Counted from the stretch's first letter, positions 19,080 through 28,194 are shown. The stretch is DNA of 64,000 nucleotides from Variovorax sp. HW608 (GCF_900090195.1 NZ_LT607803.1:6598229-6662228); one strand, 5' to 3'. Numbers and translations are program-made. The notes: a model not told the origin generated them from the letters alone.

Positions 19080-20072
19080 ATGCTCAAGTCAACATGGGGT
19101 GGCGCCAGGCGCCTGGTGCGTGGCCTTTTCGCGGCCGGCCTGCTGGCCGCGGGAGGCGTGGCACTCGCGCAGCCGGGCGGAACGCCGATCCGCCTCCTGG
19201 TCGGTTTCCCGGCCGGCGGCGGCACCGACGCGATTGCCCGCATGTTGGGGGAAAAGCTCAAGGACGAACTCGGCGCACCCGTCGTGGTCGACAACCGCGC
19301 GGGCGCGGGCGGCCAGATCGCAGCCCAGGTGCTCAAGTCCTCGCCGGCCGACGGCAACACGCTGTTCCTGACGCACGACCACACGATCTCCATCCTGCCG
19401 CAGGTGGTGAAGAACCCGGGCTTCGATCCCGCGCATGACTTCGTGCCGGTCGCGGGCTTTGCGACCTTCGCCAACGCGCTCGCGGTCTCGGGCGGCACGC
19501 CGGCCAAGACAATGGGCGAATACGTGAACTGGGTGCGCACCCAGCGCGGCGGCAAGGACACGATCGGCGTGCCCGCGCCGGCGTCGATCCCCGAATTCCT
19601 CGTCAAGCTCATCGGCACCAAGTACAAGCTGGACCTGCAGGCCGCGCCGTACCGCGGCAGCGCGCCGATGATGTCCGACATGCTGGGCAACCAGATCTCG
19701 GCGGGCATCGGCTCCATCCCCGACTTCATCGAGAACCAGAAGGCCGGCAAGATCCGCGTGGTGGCGGTGATCGGCGCGAAGCGCCAGGCGGTGCTGCCGC
19801 AGGTGCCGACCTTCGAGGAACTGGGTCTTCCGGGGCTGGAGGACCTGCCCTACTACGGCGTCTTCGCGCCGGTGGGCACGCCGCAGGCGGCGATCGACCG
19901 CTTCAGCACGGCGCTGGCCAAGGTGCTCGCGATACCCGATGTGAAAGAGCGGCTGACGGCGATGGGCCTGACGGTCGGCTTCATGCCGCAAGGACAGTTT
20001 GCGGGCAGCGTGCGCAGCTACACACAGACCTGGGCACAGATCATCAAGGCCAGCGGCTTCCAACCGCAATAA
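19080..20072 (+). CDS. Bug-family tripartite tricarboxylate transporter substrate-binding protein
   Basis: The 330-residue protein has a Sec signal peptide (LVRGLFAAGLLAAGGVALAQ) and the Bug fold marks: PIRLLVGFPAGGGTDAIARML, VVDNRAGAGGQIAAQVLKSSPADGNTL and QVPTFEELGLPGLE. Such periplasmic proteins bind carboxylates; the family is greatly expanded in Burkholderiales, mostly as orphans, as here: no TctA/TctB partner is adjacent. GGAG lies seven bases before the ATG. It is divergent from clpB (90 bp). Confidence 0.92.
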   Translation: MLKSTWGGARRLVRGLFAAGLLAAGGVALAQPGGTPIRLLVGFPAGGGTDAIARMLGEKLKDELGAPVVVDNRAGAGGQIAAQVLKSSPADGNTLFLTHDHTISILPQVVKNPGFDPAHDFVPVAGFATFANALAVSGGTPAKTMGEYVNWVRTQRGGKDTIGVPAPASIPEFLVKLIGTKYKLDLQAAPYRGSAPMMSDMLGNQISAGIGSIPDFIENQKAGKIRVVAVIGAKRQAVLPQVPTFEELGLPGLEDLPYYGVFAPVGTPQAAIDRFSTALAKVLAIPDVKERLTAMGLTVGFMPQGQFAGSVRSYTQTWAQIIKASGFQPQ

Positions 20073-20084
20073 GAATCGCCCTCT

Positions 20085-20561
20085 TCAGGCGTTGCTGGCC
20101 GTGATGCCCCAGCGTGCCAAGGCTGCGTCGTCGTCGACCCGGGCGTCGACCCAGCGGGCGCCCTCCGGGGTCTGTTCCTTCTTCCAGAACGGCGCCTGGG
20201 TCTTGAGGTAGTCCATCAGGAACTCGCAGGCCTGGAAGCTTTCGCCGCGATGGGCGGAGATGACGGCGACCATCATGATCTGGTCCTGCGGCTGCAGGAG
20301 GCCGACGCGGTGGACCACGCGCGCGCCGAGGATGTCGAAGCGACGATGCGCCTCGTCGATCATCGATTCGATCGCCTTCTCGGTCATGCCGGGATAGTGC
20401 TCGAGCTCCATCGATGCGATGTCGCTGCCGTCGTTGCGGTCGCGCACGGTGCCGATGAAGCTGCAGACCGCGCCGACACGCGGGTCGCCCGCGCGCAAGG
20501 CGGCGATCTCGCCTTGAAGGTCGAAGTCTTCTGTCTGGATCGAAACGCGCGCACCGGCCAT
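20085..20561 (-). CDS. moaE: Molybdopterin synthase catalytic subunit
   Basis: The 158-residue protein transfers sulfur from MoaD-thiocarboxylate to cPMP to make molybdopterin. GAVCSFIGTVRDRNDG, LEHYPGMTEKAIESMIDEA, VVHRVGLLQPQD and AHRGESFQACEFLMDYLKTQAPFWKKE are family blocks, with the active-site lysines in the last. It is on the moaD strand but separated from moaD by an oppositely oriented dapA-like gene, so it probably needs its own promoter. Confidence 0.95.
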   Translation of the reverse strand: MAGARVSIQTEDFDLQGEIAALRAGDPRVGAVCSFIGTVRDRNDGSDIASMELEHYPGMTEKAIESMIDEAHRRFDILGARVVHRVGLLQPQDQIMMVAVISAHRGESFQACEFLMDYLKTQAPFWKKEQTPEGARWVDARVDDDAALARWGITASNA

Positions 20562-20675
20562 CCCGGGATTGTGGCACTGCGATAGACTCGCGCGATGCCC
20601 TGCAACGCCCCGCAATCGCAATGCCTCCTTTCTTCCTTCGAAGAAACGGCCTGCGCGCGCCTGCAAGGCAAAGCC

Positions 20676-20735
20676 AAAAAAACCGAGCTCATCTGACCGG
20701 AGCTTCGGTTCCGTCGTCGGATGAGCGACGGAACC
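20676..20735 (-). ncRNA. Candidate minus-strand structured RNA/leader with terminator
   Basis: The minus strand carries a perfect 10-bp hairpin (GGTTCCGTCG/CGACGGAACC, 20726-20735 with 20707-20716, 9-nt loop), then CCGAAGCTC/GAGCTCGG with one bulge followed by seven T (20682-20676). Its loop segment GCTCATC can alternatively pair with GATGAGC next to the terminator. It may be a small RNA, the end of antisense readthrough from moaD, or a moaE leader attenuator. The remainder of the gap (20562-20816) has no gene that I can support. Confidence 0.4.
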
Positions 20736-20816
20736 GCAAGGCCCAGGCTGCAGCCGGTTGTGTGCGCGCATTCGACGGTGGTTCCTCCATCGGTCGATTC
20801 CTGAAAGGAAATCCGC

Positions 20817-21707
20817 GTGCAAGACGCCCCACACCTCTCCCCCGACTTCTCCGGGCTCTGGATCCCGCTCATCACACCGTTTCGCGACGGTGCGGTGGAT
20901 CATCCCGCCCTGGCCGGCCTGGTCGAACGGCTTGCCCCGACCGGCATCGCCGGCTTCGTCGTCTGCGGCTCGACCGGCGAGGCGGCCGCGCTCGATGAAG
21001 ACGAGCAACTCGCGGTGCTGGACACGGTCGCGCGCGCCGCGCCCTCGATGCCGCGCATCATGGGGATTTCGGGCTATCACCTCGGCAAGACGCTCGCCTG
21101 GGTGGGGCGGCTCGGCGAACAGAACATCGCGGGGCTGCTGGTGCCGGCACCGAACTACATTCGTCCGTCGCAGAGCGGGATTCGGGACTGGTTCACTGCC
21201 ATTGCCGATGCCAGCGCGGTGCCGATCGTGATCTACGACATCCCGTACCGCACCGGCGCCTCGATCGCGCGCGACACCCTGCTCTCGCTGGCCGCGCATC
21301 CCCGCATCCGCGCGATCAAGGACTGCGGCGGCGACATGGCCAAGACGCGCGCACTGATCGCGGGCGGCCGCCTCCAGGTGCTGGCGGGGGAAGACGCGCA
21401 GATGTTCGGCACCGCCCTGGAAGGCGGCGCCGGCGCGATCGCTGCCAGTGCGCATGTGCAGACCGCGCGTTTCGTCGACGTGCTGCGGCTTCTGGGCGAA
21501 GAAAGGCTGAAGGAGGCACGGGCGCTCTGGCAGCCGCTTTCGCCGCTCATCGAGGCACTCTTCGCCGACGCGAACCCCGGTCCGATCAAGGCGCTGCTCG
21601 CGCACGACGGGCTGATCGCCGATGAGCTGCGTCCGCCGATGACCCGCTCGCCGGCCAATCTGCTGGATCGCCTGCTCGCGATCCAGTCCGCGATCAGCCG
21701 CCGGTGA
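20817..21707 (+). CDS. dapA: Dihydrodipicolinate synthase-family protein
   Basis: The 296-residue class I aldolase-fold protein keeps the DHDPS marks: GSTGEA (51-56) for the substrate carboxylate, Tyr140 (IVIYDIPYRTG) and the Schiff-base Lys168 (IKDCGGD). It would condense pyruvate with aspartate semialdehyde for lysine and peptidoglycan, though other DapA/NAL-superfamily reactions are possible. The start is GTG with AAAGGAAA six bases before. Orientation opposes its molybdopterin-gene neighbours, and its last 14 nt overlap moaD tail to tail. A further dapA elsewhere in the genome is plausible. Confidence 0.85.
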   Translation: MQDAPHLSPDFSGLWIPLITPFRDGAVDHPALAGLVERLAPTGIAGFVVCGSTGEAAALDEDEQLAVLDTVARAAPSMPRIMGISGYHLGKTLAWVGRLGEQNIAGLLVPAPNYIRPSQSGIRDWFTAIADASAVPIVIYDIPYRTGASIARDTLLSLAAHPRIRAIKDCGGDMAKTRALIAGGRLQVLAGEDAQMFGTALEGGAGAIAASAHVQTARFVDVLRLLGEERLKEARALWQPLSPLIEALFADANPGPIKALLAHDGLIADELRPPMTRSPANLLDRLLAIQSAISRR

Positions 21708-21945
21708 CCGGCGGAAAGAAGGCCACCTCACTGCCTTCGCGGAGCAGGGCTTGCTCGTTGCTCATCACCTGATCGAGCGCCATTCGCACGGCCCGTCCTC
21801 GCGCCAGGACGCTGGCGTGCGGCTCGCCGCGCGCGATCAGTTCGTCGCGCAGTGCGCCGAGGTTCGGCGCCGAGGTGTCGATCGCCTCGGCCCCGGTGCC
21901 AAGCGCCTCGCGCACCGAGGCGAAGTAGCGGACGTTGATCTTCAT
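21694..21945 (-). CDS. moaD: Molybdopterin synthase sulfur-carrier subunit
   Basis: The 83-residue ubiquitin-fold protein starts KINVRYFASVREALG and ends FFPPVTGG; the terminal Gly-Gly is adenylated and thiocarboxylated to carry sulfur to MoaE. It follows moeA by two bases and is part of the mobB-moeA-moaD run. Its stop region overlaps the end of the dapA-like gene on the other strand. Confidence 0.95.
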   Translation of the reverse strand: MKINVRYFASVREALGTGAEAIDTSAPNLGALRDELIARGEPHASVLARGRAVRMALDQVMSNEQALLREGSEVAFFPPVTGG

Positions 21946-21947
21946 GT

Positions 21948-23195
21948 TCAGGCCAAGAGCGACGAGAAGGGGATGAACTGGACCGTGTCGCCGGCCTTGA
22001 ACGGCTGGCCGGCCGGCGTGTCGATGACCCCGTCGCCCCACACGGTCGATGTGAGAACACCGGAACTCTGGTTGGGAAACAGATCCAGCCCACCCGCCGC
22101 GTTGCGCCGCGCCCGCAGGAATTCGCGGCGGCGGTCCGCGCGCGGCCAGTCGAAGTCGGCGCGCATCGCCACCGGCTCGACCGCGACGCGCAGGGCGCCC
22201 TGCAGCGTGAGCAGGAACGGCCGCACCAGCAGCAGGAAGGTCAGGAAGCTCGACACCGGATTGCCCGGCAACCCTGTCAGGTGCGCGTCCCCGATGCGGC
22301 CGTAGGCAAATGGCTTGCCGGGCTTCATCGACAGCGACCAGAGTTCGAGGCTGCCCAGGTGCTGCACGGCGGCCTTGATGTGGTCTTCCTCGCCGACCGA
22401 GACACCACCCGTGGTGATGATCAGGTCGTTGTGCCGCGCCGCTTCGCGCAAGGCCTCGATGGTGGCCTCGCGGCGGTCCGGCACGATGCCGAGATCGTTG
22501 ACCTCGCAACCGAAGCGCTCGAGAAGCGCGCGCATGAAGAAGCGGTTGGAGTTGTAGATGGAGCCCGGCTTCATCGCCTCGGGCGCCACTTCACCGGGCA
22601 TCACGAGCTCGTCGCCGGTCGACAGGAGCGCGACGCGCGGACGCTTCGAGACCTGCAGCTTCGCCAAACCGACGCTGGCGGCCAGCCCCAGGCCCGCGGG
22701 CGTGAGCCGCTCGCCCTTCGACAGCACGATGTCGCCGGCGGCCACGTCCTCGCCGGCGCGGCGGATCCATTGGCCTTGCGCCGGCGCGATCTCGATGCGC
22801 ACGCTGCCCAGGCTGCCTTCTTCCGGCAAGGCCTGCGTGTCCTCCTGCATCACCACCGCATCGGCGCCTTCGGGGATCTGCGCCCCGGTGAAGATGCGCG
22901 CCGCGGTGCCGGCCGCTAGCGGCGTGCCGACGGTGCCGGCCGGAATGCGCTGCGCCACGCGCAGCACGGCGCCCGCGGCCCTGCAATCGGCGGCGCGAAC
23001 CGCGTAGCCGTCCATCGAGCTGTTGTCGCGCGGCGGCACCGTGAGGCCCGAGACCACGTCCTGCGCCAGCACCCGGCCATCGGCCTCGAAGGTAGAGACG
23101 CTTTCAGCTGCGAGCCGGGGCGAGGCCGCGGCAAGCAGCCGGGACAGCGCTTCGTCGAGCGCCATCAGCGGGGGACGCGGGGAAGTTTCAGCCAT
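21948..23195 (-). CDS. moeA: Molybdopterin molybdenumtransferase
   Basis: The 415-residue protein inserts molybdate into adenylated molybdopterin. It shows the MoeA marks DNSSMDGYAVRA, RIFTGAQIPEGADAVVMQED, the MPT-binding core LLSTGDELVMPG, TTGGVSVGEEDHI and KPGKPFAYG...GLPGNPVSS, and a C-terminal beta domain. Its start overlaps the mobB end by eight bases, indicating translational coupling. Confidence 0.97.
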   Translation of the reverse strand: MAETSPRPPLMALDEALSRLLAAASPRLAAESVSTFEADGRVLAQDVVSGLTVPPRDNSSMDGYAVRAADCRAAGAVLRVAQRIPAGTVGTPLAAGTAARIFTGAQIPEGADAVVMQEDTQALPEEGSLGSVRIEIAPAQGQWIRRAGEDVAAGDIVLSKGERLTPAGLGLAASVGLAKLQVSKRPRVALLSTGDELVMPGEVAPEAMKPGSIYNSNRFFMRALLERFGCEVNDLGIVPDRREATIEALREAARHNDLIITTGGVSVGEEDHIKAAVQHLGSLELWSLSMKPGKPFAYGRIGDAHLTGLPGNPVSSFLTFLLLVRPFLLTLQGALRVAVEPVAMRADFDWPRADRRREFLRARRNAAGGLDLFPNQSSGVLTSTVWGDGVIDTPAGQPFKAGDTVQFIPFSSLLA

Positions 23196-23733
23196 GGTGC
23201 TTCACCTTGTATTCGAATCGTTCGGCGTGCAGCAGGAGCCACTCGGCGATGCCATCGACGTCGTCGAGGTCAAAGATCGGCAGCCCGGTGGTCTGCGGCA
23301 GGCTCTGCGGCGTATTGGTGGCGATGCCGACGATGAAGCGGTCCTCCACGTAGCGAACCGGCCGCGGCTCATCGCCTTCGGCCGGCGCGCGCCACACCTC
23401 GAGCTTCAGCAGGTCGCTGTGCTTGAAGCCTTCGACCAGGACCCAGTCGGCGCCGGGATCGAGCTCCGCGATCAGGTCGTGCACGTCGAGCCGGGTCGGC
23501 TGTTCGAATTCGCGGATCAGCGCCAGGCGCTTGTCCGAGCCGACCACCACCTCGAAGGCACCCGCCTCGCGGTGCCGGTAGGTGTCCTTGCCCGGATGGT
23601 CGATGTCGAACTTGTGGTGCGCATGCTTGACCACCGAAACGCGCTGTCCCTTCCGCTTGAGCACGGGGATCAAGCGCTCGACGAGCGTCGTCTTTCCCGC
23701 GCCGGAAAAACCGGCGAATCCGATGACTTTCAT
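23188..23733 (-). CDS. mobB: Molybdopterin-guanine dinucleotide biosynthesis protein B
   Basis: The 181-residue GTP-binding protein has a P-loop (GFSGAGKT, residues 8-15), the VVKHAHHKFDIDHPGKDTYRHREAGA block and WVLVEGFKHSDLLKLEVWR. MobB assists MobA in making the guanine dinucleotide cofactor. It sits between thrC (13-nt gap) and moeA (overlap), so the molybdenum genes share a transcript with threonine biosynthesis. No mobA is in the window. Confidence 0.95.
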   Translation of the reverse strand: MKVIGFAGFSGAGKTTLVERLIPVLKRKGQRVSVVKHAHHKFDIDHPGKDTYRHREAGAFEVVVGSDKRLALIREFEQPTRLDVHDLIAELDPGADWVLVEGFKHSDLLKLEVWRAPAEGDEPRPVRYVEDRFIVGIATNTPQSLPQTTGLPIFDLDDVDGIAEWLLLHAERFEYKVKHHG

Positions 23734-23746
23734 GCGCCGCGCGATG

Positions 23747-25162
23747 TCAATCGCAGTGCTTGGCGATGTACGCCTTCACTGCCAGGGCATCGGCCGGCAG
23801 CTTGACGACCCGCTTGGGCAGGTCCTCGATGCCCCTGAACCGCGCGGGACGCTCCGGCTCGTGGCCCAGCGCCTCGACGATGGTTTCGGCGAACTTGATC
23901 GGCAGCGCGGTTTCGAGAACGATCATCGGCACGCCGGGCGCGAGATGCTCGCGCGCGACCTTGAGGCCGTCGGCCGTGTGCGTGTCGATCAGGGTCGCGA
24001 AGCGCTTGTCGGTGTCGCGGATCGTCGCCAGACGGTCGGCGTGCGTGCTGCGGCTGCTCGCGAAGCCGAACTGGCTGGCGGCCTTCGCGAACACCGGATC
24101 GCCGCCGAGATCGAAGCGGCCGGCGCGGCCCAGCTCGCCCTCGAACAATGCGCGCGTCTTCGCCGCGTCGCGACCCACGAGATCGAAGACGAAGCGCTCG
24201 AAGTTGCTGGCCTTCGAGATGTCCATCGAAGGGCTCGAGGTCTCGTGCGTATCGGCCGCCGAGCGCACGCGGTAGACGCCGGTGCGGAAGAACTCGTCGA
24301 GCACGTCGTTCTCGTTCGTCGCGACCACGAGCGTGCGGATCGGCAAGCCCATCATGCGCGCCACATGGCCCGCGCAGACGTTGCCGAAGTTGCCCGAGGG
24401 CACGGTGAAGCTGACCGGCTTGTCATTGCTTGCCGTGGCCTGGAAGTAGCCGGCGAAGTAGTAGACCACCTGCGCCAGCAGCCGTGCCCAGTTGATCGAG
24501 TTGACCGTGCCGATCTTGTACTTGCGCTTGAAGGCGAGGTCGTTCGACACCGCCTTGACGATGTCCTGGCAGTCGTCGAAGACGCCCGCGATGGCGATGT
24601 TGTGGATGTTCTCGTCCTTGAGGCTGAACATCTGCGCCTGCTGGAACGGGCTCATGCGGCCATCCGGCGAGGTCATGAAGACGCGCACGCCCTTCTTGCC
24701 GCGCATCGCGTATTCGGCCGCGCTGCCGGTGTCGCCGCTGGTCGCGCCGAGGATGTTGAGCTGTTCGCCGCGGCGGGCCAGTTCGTACTCGAACAGGTTG
24801 CCGAGCAGCTGCATCGCCATGTCCTTGAAGGCCAGCGTCGGACCGTTGGACAGGGCTTCGATGTAGACGCCGTCCTCGAGCTCGCGCAGCGGCACGATGT
24901 CGGGCGTGCCGAACACTTCCTCGGTGTAGGTCTTGGCGCAGATCGCTTTCAGGTCGGCCGGCGGAATGTCGTCGACATAGAGCGAGAGGATCTCGAAGGC
25001 CAGCTCGGCATATGGCAGCCCGCGCCACTTGGCAAGCAGGGCGGCATCGACCTTCGGATACTGCTCGGGCAGGTACAGGCCGCCATCGGGCGCGAGGCCT
25101 TCCAGGAGGATTTCGCAGAAGCGGCGACGTTCGGGGTGGCCGCGCGTGGACAGGTAGCGCAT
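23747..25162 (-). CDS. thrC: Threonine synthase
   Basis: The 471-residue PLP enzyme converts O-phosphohomoserine to threonine. It has the N-terminal MRYLSTRG segment, the PLP lysine in GPTLAFKDMAMQ, the phosphate-binding GATSGDTGSAAEYAMRGKKG, and SGNFGNVCAGH. It starts at the last base of hom (ATGA overlap), so the two are translationally coupled, in the order alaA-hom-thrC. Confidence 0.97.
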   Translation of the reverse strand: MRYLSTRGHPERRRFCEILLEGLAPDGGLYLPEQYPKVDAALLAKWRGLPYAELAFEILSLYVDDIPPADLKAICAKTYTEEVFGTPDIVPLRELEDGVYIEALSNGPTLAFKDMAMQLLGNLFEYELARRGEQLNILGATSGDTGSAAEYAMRGKKGVRVFMTSPDGRMSPFQQAQMFSLKDENIHNIAIAGVFDDCQDIVKAVSNDLAFKRKYKIGTVNSINWARLLAQVVYYFAGYFQATASNDKPVSFTVPSGNFGNVCAGHVARMMGLPIRTLVVATNENDVLDEFFRTGVYRVRSAADTHETSSPSMDISKASNFERFVFDLVGRDAAKTRALFEGELGRAGRFDLGGDPVFAKAASQFGFASSRSTHADRLATIRDTDKRFATLIDTHTADGLKVAREHLAPGVPMIVLETALPIKFAETIVEALGHEPERPARFRGIEDLPKRVVKLPADALAVKAYIAKHCD

Positions 25163-26484
25163 CAGGACACCTCTTCCTTGCGAAGCCGCACGATCGGGGC
25201 GAGCACGGTCGGCAGCGCCTGCACCCGGGCAAGCACCTCGTCGAGCGTGCCTTCGCGCGTGTCGTGCGTGAGGATGATGAGGTCGGTCTGCGTCGAGCCT
25301 TCGCCGCCCACTTCGTCGGCCTCGCGCTGCAGCACCGCGTCGATGCTGATGCCCGCGCCGGCGAGCAGGCCGGTGACCTTCGCCAGCACGCCCGCTTCGT
25401 CGGCCACGCGCATGCGCAGGTAGTAGCTCGTCACCACCTCCGACATCGGCAGGACCTTGAGGTCGCTCATCGCATCGGGGTGGAACGCGAGGTGCGGCAC
25501 GCGATGCGCCGCGTCGGCCGTGTGCAGTCGCGTGATGTCGACCAGGTCGGCAATGACCGCACTGGCGGTCGGCTCGCTGCCCGCGCCCTTGCCGTAGTAG
25601 AGCGTCGTGCCGACGGCATCGCCGTTGACCACGACTGCGTTCATCGCGCCTTCGACGTTGGCCAGCAGGCGCTTCGAGGGCACCAGCGCCGGGTGCACGC
25701 GCAACTCGATGCCCTGCGCCATGCGCTTGGTCACGCCCAGCAGCTTGATGCGGTAACCGAGCTGTTCGGCGTACTTGATGTCCTGCGCGGTGAGCTTCGT
25801 GATGCCCTCGACGTGGGCCTTGTCGAACTGCACCGGGATGCCGAACGCGATCGCGCTCATGATCGTGACCTTGTGGGCCGCATCGACGCCCTCGATGTCG
25901 AAGGTCGGATCGGCTTCAGCGTAGCCGAGGCGCTGCGCTTCCTTGAGCACGGTCTCGAAGTCGAGGCCCTTGTCCCGCATCTCCGAGAGGATGAAGTTGG
26001 TGGTGCCGTTGATGATGCCGGCGATCCACTGGATGCTGTTGGCCGTGAGGCCCTCGCGCAGCGCCTTGATGATCGGGATTCCACCTGCGACCGCGGCTTC
26101 GAACGCGACCATGACGCCCTTGGCATGCGCGGCCGCGAAGATCTCGGTGCCGTGCACCGCGAGCAGCGCCTTGTTGGCGGTCACCACGTGCTTGCCGGCG
26201 GCGATCGCCTCGAGCACGAGCTGCTTCGCGATGCCGTAGCCACCGATGAGCTCGATCACGATGTCGATGTCGGGGTTGGCGATGACGGTACGCGCATCGT
26301 CGACCACCTTGACGGCGTCGCCGACCACCGCCCTGGCGCGCGTCGTGTCGAGGTCCGCGACCATCGTGATCTCGATGCCGCGGCCGGCGCGGCGCTTGAT
26401 TTCTTCCTGATTGCGCTGGAGCACCTTGAAGGTGCCGCTACCGACAGTGCCGATGCCGAGCAGGCCAACTTGGATGGGTTTCAT
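25162..26484 (-). CDS. hom: Homoserine dehydrogenase
   Basis: The 440-residue enzyme reduces aspartate semialdehyde to homoserine. It has an N-terminal Rossmann motif (VGLLGIGTVGSGTFKVL), the catalytic/substrate region with AGIINGTTNFILSEM and EGVDAAHK, and a C-terminal ACT domain (from about 355; YYLRMRVADEAGVLAKVTGLLAGAGISIDAV) for threonine feedback. Unlike enterobacterial ThrA there is no aspartokinase fusion. Confidence 0.97.
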   Translation of the reverse strand: MKPIQVGLLGIGTVGSGTFKVLQRNQEEIKRRAGRGIEITMVADLDTTRARAVVGDAVKVVDDARTVIANPDIDIVIELIGGYGIAKQLVLEAIAAGKHVVTANKALLAVHGTEIFAAAHAKGVMVAFEAAVAGGIPIIKALREGLTANSIQWIAGIINGTTNFILSEMRDKGLDFETVLKEAQRLGYAEADPTFDIEGVDAAHKVTIMSAIAFGIPVQFDKAHVEGITKLTAQDIKYAEQLGYRIKLLGVTKRMAQGIELRVHPALVPSKRLLANVEGAMNAVVVNGDAVGTTLYYGKGAGSEPTASAVIADLVDITRLHTADAAHRVPHLAFHPDAMSDLKVLPMSEVVTSYYLRMRVADEAGVLAKVTGLLAGAGISIDAVLQREADEVGGEGSTQTDLIILTHDTREGTLDEVLARVQALPTVLAPIVRLRKEEVS

Positions 26485-26517
26485 GGTTTCGTCTTGAATT
26501 CGGGGAATCGGGAAAGC

Positions 26518-27741
26518 TCAGGCGAGCCGGCTTCGATAGCGCTCGAGGAAGCCGGCGATACGGTCGATGGCCTCGCGCAGATCCTCCTCGTGGGGCAGGA
26601 AGACGATGCGGAAATGGTCCGGCGTCTTCCAGTTGAAGCCGGTGCCCTGGACCAGCATCACCTTGGTCTCCTTGAGCAGTTCGAGGAAGAACTGCCGGTC
26701 GTCCTCGATCGGATAGACCGCCGGATCGAGCTTCACGAACATGTACAGCGCCGCGCTGGGCTTGACGCAGCTCACGCCGGGAATCGCCGTGATGAGCTCG
26801 TAGGCCAGGTCGCGCTGGCGGCGCAGGCGCCCGCCAGGGGCGACGAGATCGTTGATGCTCTGGTAGCCGCCGAGCGCCGTCTGGATGGCCCATTGCCCGG
26901 GCACGTTGGCGCACAGCCGCATGTTCGAGAGCATGTTGAGCCCCTCGATGTAGTCGCGCGCCAGCTTCTTGTCGCCCGACACCACCAGCCAGCCGGAGCG
27001 GTAGCCGCATGAGCGGTAGCTCTTGGAGAGCGAGTTGAAGGTGAGCGTGAGCACGTCCTTGGACAGGCTCGCGATCGCGGTGTGCTTGACGCCGTCGTAG
27101 AGCACCTTGTCGTAGACCTCGTCCGCGAAGATCACGAGGCCATGCTCGCGCGCGATCGCGACGATGCCCTTCAGCAGCTCATCCGAATACAGCGCCCCCG
27201 TGGGGTTGTTGGGGTTGATGACGACGATGCCCTTGGTGCGCGGCGTGACCTTGGCGCGGATGTCGTCGAGGTTCGGCATCCAGCCGTTGTCCTCGTCGCA
27301 GAGATAGTGCACGGGCCTGCCGCCGGACAAGCTGGCGACCGCGGTCCACAGCGGATAGTCGGGCGCCGGCAGCAGCAGCTCGTCGCCGTCGTTGAGCAGT
27401 GCATTGGTCGCCATCGCGATCAGCTCGCTGGCACCATTGCCAAGATAGATGTCGTCGAGCGTGACGCCTGCGATCCCCTGTTTCTGCGTCTCGTGCATCA
27501 CCGCCTTGCGCGCCGCGAAGATGCCCTTGCTGTCCGAATAGCCGGCCGAGGCGGGAAGGTTGCGGATCATGTCCTGCTGGACCTCTTCGGGCGCATCGAA
27601 GCCGAACACGGCGAGATTGCCGATGTTGAGCTTGATGATCTTCTGGCCCTCTTCCTCCATCTGCTTGGCGGCGTCCATGATCGGCCCCCGGATGTCGTAG
27701 AGCACGTTGGCCAGCTTCGTCGATTTCTTGAGCGGTTTCAA
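26518..27741 (-). CDS. alaA: Pyridoxal-phosphate aminotransferase (alanine transaminase type)
   Basis: The 407-residue fold-type I aminotransferase resembles AlaA: YDIRGPIMDAAKQMEEEGQKIIKLNIGN, the LGNGASELI cofactor segment, NPNNPTGALYS, the PLP lysine in FNSLSKSYRSCGYRSGW, and FRIVFLPHEEDL near the end. It would interconvert pyruvate and alanine with glutamate. It heads the operon alaA-hom-thrC, 33 nt before hom, a common order in this group. It is divergent from the Mth938-like gene. Confidence 0.92.
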   Translation of the reverse strand: MKPLKKSTKLANVLYDIRGPIMDAAKQMEEEGQKIIKLNIGNLAVFGFDAPEEVQQDMIRNLPASAGYSDSKGIFAARKAVMHETQKQGIAGVTLDDIYLGNGASELIAMATNALLNDGDELLLPAPDYPLWTAVASLSGGRPVHYLCDEDNGWMPNLDDIRAKVTPRTKGIVVINPNNPTGALYSDELLKGIVAIAREHGLVIFADEVYDKVLYDGVKHTAIASLSKDVLTLTFNSLSKSYRSCGYRSGWLVVSGDKKLARDYIEGLNMLSNMRLCANVPGQWAIQTALGGYQSINDLVAPGGRLRRQRDLAYELITAIPGVSCVKPSAALYMFVKLDPAVYPIEDDRQFFLELLKETKVMLVQGTGFNWKTPDHFRIVFLPHEEDLREAIDRIAGFLERYRSRLA

Positions 27742-27775
27742 TGTCCCTCCAAGGGGGTCTGCGCAGGGGAAAACC

Positions 27776-27781
27776 TATAAT
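27776..27781 (+). promoter_or_regulatory. Candidate -10 for the Mth938-like gene
   Basis: A consensus TATAAT lies 27 nt before the ATG in the 66-bp divergent gap with alaA. The -35 position is GC-rich and unconvincing. Confidence 0.45.
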
Positions 27782-27807
27782 TTGACCACAGTTCCCAGCC
27801 CTTTCCG

Positions 27808-28194
27808 ATGAAGCTCCAGCCCGACAAATCCGACGTTCAGACACTCACTGCGCACGGCCCGGGCTGGGTCGCCATCAACAACGAACGCGTCGATTCCAGC
27901 GTCGTCGTCGGCTCGCACGGCGAGCGCTTCGCCTGGGATTGCACCCGCTTCGAGGACCTGGGGCCGGAGCACTTCGCCCAGCTCGCCTCCCTGGGCGCCG
28001 AATTGATCATTTTCGGCAGCGGAAAGCGCATCCGGTTTCCGAAGCCGGCCTGGCTCCAGCCGCTCATGGCCGAGCGAACCGGCGTCGAGACGATGGACAC
28101 GCCCGCGGCCTGCCGCACCTACAACATCCTCGCCAGCGAGGGGCGTCACGTGGTCGCCGCCCTCCTTATTGAGGAGGCCCCCAGCGGGCAGTAA
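27808..28194 (+). CDS. Mth938-like domain protein (DUF498)
   Basis: The 128-residue protein matches the Mth938/DUF498 fold that includes mitochondrial NDUFAF3: ARFED-like core here as CTRFEDLGPEHFAQL, LIIFGSGKRIRFP and GVETMDTPAACRTYNILASEGRHVVAALL. Its mitochondrial relative assists complex I assembly; the bacterial role is not settled. It is the first gene of a plus-strand stretch with bcp downstream (120-nt gap). Confidence 0.88.
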   Translation: MKLQPDKSDVQTLTAHGPGWVAINNERVDSSVVVGSHGERFAWDCTRFEDLGPEHFAQLASLGAELIIFGSGKRIRFPKPAWLQPLMAERTGVETMDTPAACRTYNILASEGRHVVAALLIEEAPSGQ

